64,000 nt of DNA from Parvimonas sp035282405 (lineage in GTDB: Bacteria > Bacillota > Clostridia > Tissierellales > Peptoniphilaceae). The stretch is taken from NCBI RefSeq assembly GCF_035282405.1, contig NZ_JAYKBP010000002.1, forward strand, positions 1-64,000, read 5' to 3'. Below, piece after piece: positions 37,845 to 46,297 of this stretch. Under the pieces are notes generated by a model, which saw only the letters and a list, made by a program, of their open reading frames with translations, did not search any database and had not been told where the DNA came from. Position 1 is the stretch's first letter. Each line of letters starts with the position of its first letter. The position numbers and the translations under genes were made by a program.

Positions 37845-37873
37845 ATTATAAACCATTAATTAGATTAATTCAA
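37845..37873 (-). promoter_or_regulatory. promoter of the LXG toxin operon
   Basis: Minus strand TTGAAT (37868-37873), 17-nt spacer, TATAAT (37845-37850), about 30 nt before the first small gene. It suggests constitutive sigma-A transcription of the whole cassette. Confidence 0.7.
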
Positions 37874-37916
37874 TTTTATTCATAATAGAAGTAATTAAAG
37901 ATATTTTTAAAATAAT

Positions 37917-38564
37917 TTAGCTAATTTCTCCTTTAAAAAATTCCAAAACTTTGCCTAAATTTTCAAAAATGTAATCGGCTTTTGTTTGATCTTGTCCAAA
38001 GAATTTATCTTTTATTGCTATTACTTTTATATTTGCATTTTTACCAGCTTCTATTCCCATTGTTGAGTCCTCTATTACAAAAGCATCTTCCTTAGAAACC
38101 TTTAAAACCTCACATGCCTTTAAATAAACATCCGGATCGGGTTTACTTTTTTCAACTTCATCTGAGCTTACTATAAAGTCAAAGTATTCTAAAATCTCAC
38201 ATTCTTTTAGTGCTTTTTCAATTATCTTTTTAGGACTTGATGAGCAAACTGCAATTTTTATTTTATGTTCTTTTAAAAATATTAAAATTTCTTTTACAAA
38301 AGGATTTAAAATTGCCTTGTAGTCAATTGGATTTTCTAAAAAATATTTTCTGTTTTCTTCTTCTATCTCTGAAATTGTATATTTTTTATTTAGCATTTCA
38401 TAAAGCAAATTATATGTTCCTTCCATATTAGTACCGATTAGTCTAAAAGTGTCTTCAAGTTTTCCATTAAACCCCTTTTTAGAAATCCAATCGTAAGTTC
38501 CCTTCATATAAAACATTTCTGAGTCTATAAGTACACCATCCATATCAAAAAATACAGCCTTCAT
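37917..38564 (-). CDS. HAD-family phosphatase (beta-phosphoglucomutase-like)
   Basis: 215 residues. Catalytic DxD motif in FFDMDGVLIDSE (Asp7, Asp9), helical cap (about 18-85), SSSPKK motif II, K-S-KPDPDVYL motif III and VIEDSTMGIEAG motif IV. Cytoplasmic phosphatase or phosphomutase; the substrate cannot be read from sequence. ATG at 38564 with AGGAGG that overlaps the hemW stop codon; a TTG five codons earlier would be inside the ribosome site. Confidence 0.9.
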   Translation of the reverse strand: MKAVFFDMDGVLIDSEMFYMKGTYDWISKKGFNGKLEDTFRLIGTNMEGTYNLLYEMLNKKYTISEIEEENRKYFLENPIDYKAILNPFVKEILIFLKEHKIKIAVCSSSPKKIIEKALKECEILEYFDFIVSSDEVEKSKPDPDVYLKACEVLKVSKEDAFVIEDSTMGIEAGKNANIKVIAIKDKFFGQDQTKADYIFENLGKVLEFFKGEIS

Positions 38565-38572
38565 AACTCCTC

Positions 38573-39697
38573 CTAACAAATATCTACAAAAAAACTGTCC
38601 ATTATGTCAAAGCCTTTTTTTGTAAAATATATTCTACCATCTTTAATTTCTACTACATTGTTTTCTAATCCTCTTTCAACAACTTTTTTATTCTCTTCTA
38701 AAAAGTCAGACTCAAAAAGTCTATTATAATCTGAAATCAAAAAACCATCTTTTAAACGCATATTCATTATTATATATTCAAATTTTTTTGTTGATATATC
38801 CAATTTTTCTCTAAAATCTACAGGAATATTTCCTTTTTGTAACTCTTTTATATATTTTGCGAAATCAACTGTATTGGAAAATCTTTCATCCTTCAAATAT
38901 GAATGTGCAGAAATCCCAAGTCCTAAATATTCCTTACAATTCCAATATTTTTTGTTGTGTACAGATTCTTTTCCAATTTTAGAAAAATTTGAAACTTCAT
39001 ATTGTTTAAGTCCTATTTTTTCTAATTTTTCCACAATTAAATGATACATTTTTCGTTCTGTCTCTTCATCTAAAAAATTCAATTTTCCCGCATTTTGTAG
39101 TGCTTTAAATTTCGTCTTTTCTTCAATAATCAAAGCATAATACGAGATATGTTCGGGATTTATTTTTTTTACCATTTCCAAGTCATATAAAATATCTTCA
39201 ATAGTTTGACTTTGATAGCCAAAAATTAAATCTAAATTTATATCAAAGCCAATTTTTTTTACCAATTCAATGCTCTCCAAGGCTTCTTTTGAATTGTGAT
39301 TTCTTCCAAGTTCTTTTAAAATTTTATCATTAAAACTTTGAACTCCTATTGATACTCTGTTTATTTTTGCTTTTTTATAGTATTCTAATTTTTTTTTATC
39401 AAAAGTTTTCGGATTTGTTTCAATGGATATTTCAATATTATCCAGAACTATAAAATTCTCTCTTACTTTTTCTAAAATTTTAAAAATATATTCTCCGTCA
39501 ATAAAGCTTGGAGTTCCACCTCCAATAAAAATAGAATCAATTAAAAAGTCTTTATTTCCTTTTAACTCTATTTCCTTATTCAGAGCCTCAACATATTCTT
39601 CAATTTTAGAATTTGCACCTTGAAATGCAGTAAAGTCGCAATAATTACATATTTTATCACAAAAAGGAATGTGAATATATAATCCTAATTTTTTCAT
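38573..39697 (-). CDS. hemW: heme chaperone HemW (radical SAM, coproporphyrinogen oxidase-like)
   Basis: 374 residues. Radical SAM cluster C-x3-C-x2-C with Cys13, 17 and 20 (CDKICNYC), GGGTPSF near 60, and the HemW C-terminal domain. Since the third Cys is followed by D-F and no fourth Cys (C-x2-C-x2-C extension of HemN) is present, HemW is more likely than true HemN. The lepA-hemW order is a common Firmicutes pair. Confidence 0.9.
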   Translation of the reverse strand: MKKLGLYIHIPFCDKICNYCDFTAFQGANSKIEEYVEALNKEIELKGNKDFLIDSIFIGGGTPSFIDGEYIFKILEKVRENFIVLDNIEISIETNPKTFDKKKLEYYKKAKINRVSIGVQSFNDKILKELGRNHNSKEALESIELVKKIGFDINLDLIFGYQSQTIEDILYDLEMVKKINPEHISYYALIIEEKTKFKALQNAGKLNFLDEETERKMYHLIVEKLEKIGLKQYEVSNFSKIGKESVHNKKYWNCKEYLGLGISAHSYLKDERFSNTVDFAKYIKELQKGNIPVDFREKLDISTKKFEYIIMNMRLKDGFLISDYNRLFESDFLEENKKVVERGLENNVVEIKDGRIYFTKKGFDIMDSFFVDIC

Positions 39698-39715
39698 TTT
39701 TTCTCCTATTAAGCA

Positions 39716-39741
39716 AAAAGCCTATCATACAATAGGCTTTT
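39716..39741. terminator. terminator between lepA and hemW
   Basis: Stem AAAAGCCTAT / AATAGGCTTTT around a short loop, with T-run on the minus strand. It lies between the lepA stop and the hemW ribosome site, so hemW may depend on read-through or on its own promoter. Confidence 0.75.
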
Positions 39742-39744
39742 AAT

Positions 39745-41553
39745 CTATTTTTCATCATATTTTAATACAGCTAAGAAGGCTTGTTGTGGTACTTCTACGC
39801 TGCCAATTTGTTGCATTTTCTTCTTACCTTCTTTTTGTTTTTCAAGCAATTTTCTCTTTCTTGAAATATCTCCACCATAACATTTTGCAAGTACGTCTTT
39901 TCTCAAAGCTCTTACAGTTTCTCTGGCGATTACTTTAGAACCTATTGAAGCTTGAATAGGTACTGCAAATTGATGTCTAGGAATTTCATCTTTAAGTCTT
40001 TCAACTATATTTCTCGCTCTTTCGTAAGATTTTTCACGATGAACTATTATTGAAAAGGCATCAACTAAATCTCCATTAATTAAAATATCCAATTTAGCTA
40101 AATCTGAACGTTGATATCCTTTTAATTCGTAATCAAGTGAGGCATATCCCTTAGTTTTTGATTTTAATGCATCAAAAAAGTCATAAATAACTTCATTCAA
40201 TGGCAAAATATATCTTAGACTTACTCTATGTTGATCGAGATATTCCATATTTTCAAAAACACCTCTTTTATTTTGACATAAGTCCATAATGGTTCCAACA
40301 TAGTCTTTTGGAGTCATAATATTTGCCTCAACAATCGGCTCTTCCATATATTCTATTTCAGTTTCTTTAGGTAAATTACTTGGGTTTTGAATTTCAAGGA
40401 TTTCTCCTGTTTTTTTAGCAACTTTATAGATTACTGATGGAGCTGTTGTGATTATGTTCAAATCAAATTCTCTATCAAGTCTTTCTTGAATAATCTCCAT
40501 ATGCAAAAGTCCCAAAAATCCACATCTAAATCCGAAACCTAGTGCAACAGAGCTTTCAGGTTCAAAAGATAGAGATGCATCATTTACTTGAAGTTTTTCT
40601 AAAGCTTCTCTTACACTATTAAAATCTTCTCCTTCTGCCGGATAAATTCCACAATAAACCATAGGAATAACCTTTTTATATCCTGGTAATGCAGAGTCAG
40701 TCATATTTTCAAAATCTGTAATAGTATCCCCAACTCTTGCATCTTTTACATTCTTTATACTTGCAACTACATATCCTACATCACCTGCTTTTAGCTCTCC
40801 CGTTTGAACATTTCCTGATGCAGTATAACCAACTTCGGTTACTTCAAATTTTCCTTTAGTTGCCATCATATAAATTGTCATTCCCTCTCTTAAAGTTCCT
40901 TCAACTACACGAACATAGGAAACAACGCCTTTATATGAATCATAATATGAATCAAAAATAAGTGCTTTAAGTGGTGCATTTTCATCTCCAGTAGGAGCAG
41001 GAACATTATTTACAATATCTTCTAGTACATCTTCAATATTGAGTCCCTCTTTTGCAGAAACCAGAGGAATTCCATCCGTATCAAATCCTGTTATCTCTTC
41101 AATTTCTTCTTTTACTTCATCTATTCTCGCAGATGGTAAATCTATTTTATTTATAACCGGTAAAATTTCCAAATCTTGTTCTAGTGCTAAATATACATTT
41201 CCCAGAGTCTGAGCTTCAACACCTTGAGTTGCATCTACAACTAAAATAGCTCCTTCACAAGCAGCAAGACTTCTTGATACTTCATAAGTAAAATCTACAT
41301 GCCCTGGCGTGTCAATAAGATTTAAAACATAAGTTTCTCCGTCTTTTGCTTTGTAGAAAAGTTTTACAGCTTTTAACTTTATAGTAATTCCTCTTTCTCT
41401 TTCAAGATCCATACTATCTAAAACCTGTTCTTCCATTTCTCTTTTAGTCATCATTCCTGTTTTTTCTATTAATCTGTCAGCAAGTGTAGATTTACCATGA
41501 TCTATATGCGCAATTATAGAAAAATTTCTAATATTCTTCTGTTCTATTTTCAT
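39745..41553 (-). CDS. lepA: elongation factor 4 (LepA)
   Basis: Ribosome-associated GTPase involved in translation and 30S assembly. 602 residues. P-loop AHIDHGKST at 15-23, DTPGH switch, NKIDLP guanine-binding motif, and the LepA-specific C-terminal domain (YGGDISRKRKLLEKQKEGKKKM). The ribosome site (GGAGG, in the tail of lepB) is rather far from the ATG. Confidence 0.97.
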   Translation of the reverse strand: MKIEQKNIRNFSIIAHIDHGKSTLADRLIEKTGMMTKREMEEQVLDSMDLERERGITIKLKAVKLFYKAKDGETYVLNLIDTPGHVDFTYEVSRSLAACEGAILVVDATQGVEAQTLGNVYLALEQDLEILPVINKIDLPSARIDEVKEEIEEITGFDTDGIPLVSAKEGLNIEDVLEDIVNNVPAPTGDENAPLKALIFDSYYDSYKGVVSYVRVVEGTLREGMTIYMMATKGKFEVTEVGYTASGNVQTGELKAGDVGYVVASIKNVKDARVGDTITDFENMTDSALPGYKKVIPMVYCGIYPAEGEDFNSVREALEKLQVNDASLSFEPESSVALGFGFRCGFLGLLHMEIIQERLDREFDLNIITTAPSVIYKVAKKTGEILEIQNPSNLPKETEIEYMEEPIVEANIMTPKDYVGTIMDLCQNKRGVFENMEYLDQHRVSLRYILPLNEVIYDFFDALKSKTKGYASLDYELKGYQRSDLAKLDILINGDLVDAFSIIVHREKSYERARNIVERLKDEIPRHQFAVPIQASIGSKVIARETVRALRKDVLAKCYGGDISRKRKLLEKQKEGKKKMQQIGSVEVPQQAFLAVLKYDEK

Positions 41554-41556
41554 AAA

Positions 41557-42111
41557 TTATTTTAGCCCTCCCAAATTATTAAAAGGATAATATCTAAATA
41601 TAACCTTCCCAACAATATCAGATCTCGAAACGACTCCTAAATCTCTACTATCTCTACTATTTGATCTATTATCCCCCAAAACGAAAACATAACCCTTAGG
41701 TATTTCCCATTTTGTATTGTCATTATGTGGAGAAGTAACTTTTGTACTTACATAGTTCTCTTCCAGCATTTTTCCATTTAAGTAAATTCTATCATTAATT
41801 ATTTCAACAGTATCACCTTCAACTGCAATAACTCTCTTTAAATAGTATTTTTTTGCATCAGGAACATAAAAGTCAATAATATCCCCACGAGTTATATTTT
41901 TCTTCATAAAAAACAATTTATTAACCATAAGTCTATCCCCATGATTTACAGTTGGATTCATACTTCTTCCATCAACAACTGTACTTGTAACAACAAATGT
42001 TTTTATTCCAAAACTTATCAAAAGTGCAATAATTACAACTTTTGCATAATCCCAAAAAATTTTTAAAAAATTTTTTTCATTTTTTTCTTCATTATATCTA
42101 TCATCAATCAT
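41557..42111 (-). CDS. lepB: signal peptidase I
   Basis: Cleaves signal peptides at the outer membrane face. 184 residues with one N-terminal membrane segment (about 22-41), catalytic Ser50 in GRSMNPT, catalytic Lys92 in YYLKRVIAVEGD, and the GDNRSNSRDSRDLG box. ATG at 42111 with GGAGG upstream; a TTG eight codons earlier is less likely. Three bases separate it from lepA. Confidence 0.95.
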   Translation of the reverse strand: MIDDRYNEEKNEKNFLKIFWDYAKVVIIALLISFGIKTFVVTSTVVDGRSMNPTVNHGDRLMVNKLFFMKKNITRGDIIDFYVPDAKKYYLKRVIAVEGDTVEIINDRIYLNGKMLEENYVSTKVTSPHNDNTKWEIPKGYVFVLGDNRSNSRDSRDLGVVSRSDIVGKVIFRYYPFNNLGGLK

Positions 42112-42152
42112 AATTTCCTCCAAATTCAGATACAATTATTTTAACATATTTA

Positions 42153-42689
42153 TTAATGTCTATCCACTAAAAACTTGCAATACAAAACATAACCAAATCC
42201 ACCTAAAAATATTACAAGAAACGGACTTAATTTAAAATAACTGACTAAAATTAAAACTATTAGGCTAATTAAATAATGGACAGCCTTTGACCTTGTCTTT
42301 TTCCCAAGTATTATAACTGCTGATGCTAAAACTGCGACTAAAGCAGGTTTCACCGCTACAAAAAATTTACTTACATAGTGGTTTGTACTCATGTCTTTAA
42401 AAAATATTGCTATTATAAGAATTGATATAAAAGCAGGAAAAATTGAGCAAAATAAGCAAACTAAAGCTCCTGCTAATCCCTTTATCTTATACCCTACGAT
42501 AATGCTGATATTACAGCCCAAAACTCCTGGAACACTTTGTGCAATACCAAGTGCATCTAAGAACTCTTCTTGAGTCATATATTTCCGTTTTTCTACAATT
42601 TCTTTATTTATAACCGGAATCATAGCTGCTCCACCACCAACAGTCAGAGTGCTTATCCACAAAAATGTCTTAAATAATTGAAATAACAT
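42153..42689 (-). CDS. chromate transporter, short-chain, second subunit
   Basis: 178 residues, about five or six membrane segments, with TVGGGAAMIPVI near the N-terminus and IAQSVPG, the hallmarks of the CHR family. Short-chain members work as a pair of half-size proteins; the partner lies 9 nt upstream. The natural substrate in anaerobes is uncertain. Confidence 0.88.
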   Translation of the reverse strand: MLFQLFKTFLWISTLTVGGGAAMIPVINKEIVEKRKYMTQEEFLDALGIAQSVPGVLGCNISIIVGYKIKGLAGALVCLFCSIFPAFISILIIAIFFKDMSTNHYVSKFFVAVKPALVAVLASAVIILGKKTRSKAVHYLISLIVLILVSYFKLSPFLVIFLGGFGYVLYCKFLVDRH

Positions 42690-42698
42690 AATTGCCTC

Positions 42699-43220
42699 CT
42701 AAACAATCCACATTCCGATTAAGCCTGTTAAAAAAATTGCAATTATCGGATGTAATTTTCTATAAGTAGTTAGGTAAAATATTATTCCAAAAGTAATAAT
42801 TGAATATATTGTATAAAAATCAGAATCAACAACAGCTACACAACTAGATGCAATTAATCCAAGTACAATTGGTCTAATTCCAACAAAAAAATTTTTTATA
42901 TGTATATTATCTTTAAATTTTTTCATAAAAAAAACAATTAAAGTTATTAAAACAAAGCTTGGTAAAACAACTGCCATCGTTGTAAGTATAGAGCCTAAAA
43001 CCCCATTACCAACTGTATATCCAACAAATGTTGCAAGATTTATAGCGATTGGCCCCGGCGTAACTTGAGAAATTGTAACAAAATTTATAAAGTCAGACAT
43101 TCCAATCCAGGCATATTTATCTACAACCATAGATATAATCAGAGGAATCATTGCATATCCTCCGCCAAAATTATATGTTCCTATAAATAAAAACACTAAA
43201 AATAAGCTAATTAAACTCAT
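42699..43220 (-). CDS. chromate transporter, short-chain, first subunit
   Basis: 173 residues with FGGGYAMIPLI and ISQVTPGPIAIN, the CHR-family motifs. Starts right behind the prmC stop with AGGAG overlapping it. Forms a two-gene transporter with the 42153-42689 product. Confidence 0.88.
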   Translation of the reverse strand: MSLISLFLVFLFIGTYNFGGGYAMIPLIISMVVDKYAWIGMSDFINFVTISQVTPGPIAINLATFVGYTVGNGVLGSILTTMAVVLPSFVLITLIVFFMKKFKDNIHIKNFFVGIRPIVLGLIASSCVAVVDSDFYTIYSIITFGIIFYLTTYRKLHPIIAIFLTGLIGMWIV

Positions 43221-43221
43221 T

Positions 43222-44022
43222 TCATCTCCTCTTAGCTATTATTATTCTATCAAAACCTGCAAAATCCTTTTTTTGAAGCAAAATCTCAAAACCTTTTTCA
43301 ATCAATAAATTAGAAATAATTTCCATTTGATTATATCCAATTTCAAAAGCCAAAACTCCTTTATCGGATAAGAAATACAAAGAGTTATTAATTATTTCCC
43401 TATAAAAAAACACTCCGTCTTTCCCACCATATAAAGCATTTTGAGGCTCAAAAGATAATTCTTTTTCTAGAGTTTTCATTTCGGCTTCATCAATATAGGG
43501 AGGATTTGAGACTATAATATCAAAATTTTGCTCACTTACATTTAAAAAAATATCACTTTCAAAAAAAAACACATTTTGTAAATTTAATTTTTCCTTATTT
43601 CTTTTTGATAAAATTATAGCTTCTTTACTTATATCAATACCATAAATATAAGATTTTTCTAAATTTTTTGCCAGTGCAAGGCTTATAGCTCCACTTCCAC
43701 AGCCTATATCTAAAATTTTATCCTTTTTACAGTCCAATTTTAAAATTTCATCAACCAAAATTTCAGTTTCAAATCTTGGAATTAAAGCTGATTCATCAAC
43801 AAATAACTCCAAATCATAAAACTCCCATCTTCCAAAAATGTATTGTAATGGATAATTTTGTTTTCTTTTTTCAATTATTTCTAAAAATTCATTATATATA
43901 GAATCAACACAAAATCTTAAATCCATCTTTAATTCAAAAGTTTTTTTATCCGTTAAAAATTCTAAAATTAACCAATTTTCGTTATAATCTCCATGTTTTT
44001 CAATTAATTCCTTTATGTTCAT
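43222..44022 (-). CDS. prmC: release factor glutamine methyltransferase PrmC
   Basis: Methylates the GGQ glutamine of release factors. 266 residues: helical N-terminal domain (about 1-80), SAM-binding DIGCGSGA at 105-112, catalytic NPPY at 173-176. It is not next to prfA here. GGGAG precedes the ATG. Confidence 0.94.
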   Translation of the reverse strand: MNIKELIEKHGDYNENWLILEFLTDKKTFELKMDLRFCVDSIYNEFLEIIEKRKQNYPLQYIFGRWEFYDLELFVDESALIPRFETEILVDEILKLDCKKDKILDIGCGSGAISLALAKNLEKSYIYGIDISKEAIILSKRNKEKLNLQNVFFFESDIFLNVSEQNFDIIVSNPPYIDEAEMKTLEKELSFEPQNALYGGKDGVFFYREIINNSLYFLSDKGVLAFEIGYNQMEIISNLLIEKGFEILLQKKDFAGFDRIIIAKRR

Positions 44023-44036
44023 AAAAAACTCCCATT

Positions 44037-44528
44037 CTAAGAAATTCTAGAATATAACTCATAAATAAAATTATAAAACTCATCTGAAACAGTTATTGTA
44101 AACGAATAATCATTATATTTTAAAGTAGCCGTCCTGTCTTCAGCAGATAAGGTAATACTCAAAGTATTATTATTACTTTCAAATGATATTGTTATATCTT
44201 CTGTTCCCATATTGAGTTTAGAATTAGAAATAAATTTATTAAAATCTAACTTTGAAATTACATCATCCATTAGTTTTTTTTCTTCAATTATATATTTTTT
44301 ATCATTTTCAACTTTAGTAATAACAATTTTATTTAATTCCTGAGAAGAAAGATATTTTTTTTCAATTTTTAAAACATCATTATGATTTATATCTGTTACA
44401 ATGTAGTATTTTTCTCTTTCTTTTCTAATTTTCCCTCTTTCCACACTTGATCTATAAAAAATTAATCCTAAACCTACAAATTCAATAATAAAAACTAAAA
44501 TAATTACATTTTTAATATTTTTTTTCAT
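44037..44528 (-). CDS. membrane-anchored protein, unknown function
   Basis: 163 residues: one N-terminal membrane segment (about 7-24), basic stretch, then a soluble domain with alternating strands (TISFESNNNTLSITLSAED). The order of elements (IIEEKKLMDDVISKL then strands) faintly recalls the 12186 and 25848 proteins. ATG at 44528 with GGGGGAG six bases upstream. First gene of a run continuing into prmC; a TGATAAAAT extended -10 at about 44590 may drive it. Confidence 0.65.
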   Translation of the reverse strand: MKKNIKNVIILVFIIEFVGLGLIFYRSSVERGKIRKEREKYYIVTDINHNDVLKIEKKYLSSQELNKIVITKVENDKKYIIEEKKLMDDVISKLDFNKFISNSKLNMGTEDITISFESNNNTLSITLSAEDRTATLKYNDYSFTITVSDEFYNFIYELYSRIS

Positions 44529-44694
44529 AAAATACTCCCCCGACATTTAAGTCAAAAATAAATTAAAATCTTAATCAAAATCCACTATTATTTTATCATA
44601 ATTTGAAAAAAAAATAAATTAAAATTGACAATAACTAGCTATCTCTTGTTACTTTTAGTAAATATATTTTATAAAATTATATTATTTCAAAAAA

Positions 44695-44721
44695 AAGAGA
44701 TGAACTGATAATTCATCTCTT
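44695..44721 (-). terminator. terminator of the dcw cluster, after nrdR
   Basis: Minus strand stem AAGAGATGAA / TTCATCTCTT with a seven-base loop, followed by a long T-run. It overlaps the nrdR stop codon. Confidence 0.9.
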
Positions 44722-45166
44722 AAAATTCTCTTTGTAAATATTCCATAAATGATTTTATATCTTTAAAATCCTTGTATACTGCGGCAAAACGAACATAAGA
44801 AACCTCATCAAGCGATTTTAAATATTTCAAAACCAATTCCCCAATCTGAGTTGACTTAATTTCATTTTTGTAGTTTTGTCTAATATCTTTTTCAATGCTA
44901 TCTATAACAGATTCAATCTCTTTATCTTGAATATTTCTTTTTTCACAGCATTTTTTTATGCCAGCAAAAACTTTATTTCTAGAAAAGATTTGTCTAGACC
45001 CATCTTTTTTTAATACAAAAATTACAAACTCTGGCATTTTCTCATAAGTTGTAAACTTATAATTACAAGCCTCACAAACTCTTCTTCTCTTAACATAAGT
45101 TTTATCATTCGAATTTCTTGAGTCTAAAACTCTTGTAGTTTCTGCTCCGCAATTAGGACATTTCAT
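44720..45166 (-). CDS. nrdR: ribonucleotide reductase repressor NrdR
   Basis: 148 residues: zinc ribbon (CPNC at 3-6 and CEAC near 31-34) followed by the ATP-cone domain (VLKKDGSRQIFSRNKV). Represses nrd genes in response to dATP. It overlaps the ftsZ stop by one base, so it is tied to the division cluster. Confidence 0.95.
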   Translation of the reverse strand: MKCPNCGAETTRVLDSRNSNDKTYVKRRRVCEACNYKFTTYEKMPEFVIFVLKKDGSRQIFSRNKVFAGIKKCCEKRNIQDKEIESVIDSIEKDIRQNYKNEIKSTQIGELVLKYLKSLDEVSYVRFAAVYKDFKDIKSFMEYLQREF

Positions 45167-46215
45167 TATCTTAAGAAACTTGGAATATCTAATCCATCAT
45201 CTTTTTTATCTGCTGAAGTCTTTTTTTCCATACCTGATGGTTTTCTAATTCCACCAGAAACTAGTGGATCAAATCCTGTTGCAATAACAGTAATTTTGAT
45301 ATCATCTCCAAGTGTTTCATCAATTCCTGTACCAAAGATAACATTAGCTTCTCCATCTATAGATTCTCTAATTAATTCTGCAGCTTCATGAGCTTCAAAA
45401 AGTCCAACATTAGCAGCAGTAACATTAAGAAGAACTGCTTTAGCTCCATCAATTGTAGTTTCAAGTAATGGACTGTTAACTGCCATTTTTGCGGCTTCAA
45501 TAGCTCTATTTTCTCCACTTGCTCTACCGATACCCATATGAGCAACGCCTTGATCTTCCATTACAGACTTAACATCAGCAAAGTCTAAATTAATTATACT
45601 TGGAACAGCTATTAAATCTGAAATACCTTGAATACCGTTCATTAAAACTTCATCAGCCATAGCGAATGCTTCTAACATTGTTGTTCTCTTTTCAGAAATT
45701 TGAATTAATTTATCATTAGGAATAGTGATTAATGTATCAACTTTTTCTTTAAGAGCTTCAATACCTTGTTCAGCTTGAATAGCTCTTTTTTTCCCTTCAA
45801 AAGTAAATGGTTTTGTAACTACACCAACTGTTAAGATTCCCATTTCCTTAGCAATGCCCGCAACTACTGGAGCAGCACCTGTTCCCGTTCCACCACCCAT
45901 TCCGGCAGTTATAAATACCATATCAGTTCCTTCAAGAGATTGTTTTATCTCGTCCTTACTTTCTTCTGCTGCTTTTTCTCCAATAGCTGGATTTGCACCA
46001 GCTCCAAGTCCTCTTGTTAATTTTTCTCCAATTTGAATTTTTGTTTCTATATCAATAGAATTCAAAATTTGTTTATCAGTATTTACTGCAACAAAGTCTA
46101 CTCCTCTTAAACCAGATTCCTTCATTCTTGAGACAGCGTTGTTTCCACCACCACCTACACCAAATACTTTAATTTTAGCTAAACCATTTGTACATATTTC
46201 CATTTCAAATGCCAT
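45166..46215 (-). CDS. ftsZ: cell division protein FtsZ
   Basis: Tubulin-like GTPase that forms the division ring. 349 residues; GVGGGGNNAV at 19-28, tubulin signature GGGTGTG at 107-113, and a C-terminal tail ending DIPSFLR, the usual docking peptide for FtsA/SepF. The linker is short. GGAGG stands upstream of the ATG. Confidence 0.97.
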   Translation of the reverse strand: MAFEMEICTNGLAKIKVFGVGGGGNNAVSRMKESGLRGVDFVAVNTDKQILNSIDIETKIQIGEKLTRGLGAGANPAIGEKAAEESKDEIKQSLEGTDMVFITAGMGGGTGTGAAPVVAGIAKEMGILTVGVVTKPFTFEGKKRAIQAEQGIEALKEKVDTLITIPNDKLIQISEKRTTMLEAFAMADEVLMNGIQGISDLIAVPSIINLDFADVKSVMEDQGVAHMGIGRASGENRAIEAAKMAVNSPLLETTIDGAKAVLLNVTAANVGLFEAHEAAELIRESIDGEANVIFGTGIDETLGDDIKITVIATGFDPLVSGGIRKPSGMEKKTSADKKDDGLDIPSFLR

Positions 46216-46268
46216 TTTTAATTTCCTCCTATATTCTTTTCTACTTATTTTTTTAGGTAACCATTGTT

Positions 46269-46297
46269 ATTATACTAAATTTTTAAATAAAATTCCA
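46269..46297 (-). promoter_or_regulatory. possible ftsZ promoter
   Basis: Minus strand TATAAT (46269-46274) with a poor -35 (TGGAAT) at 17 nt, in the 82-nt gap between ftsQ and ftsZ, the widest gap inside the cluster. Confidence 0.35.
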
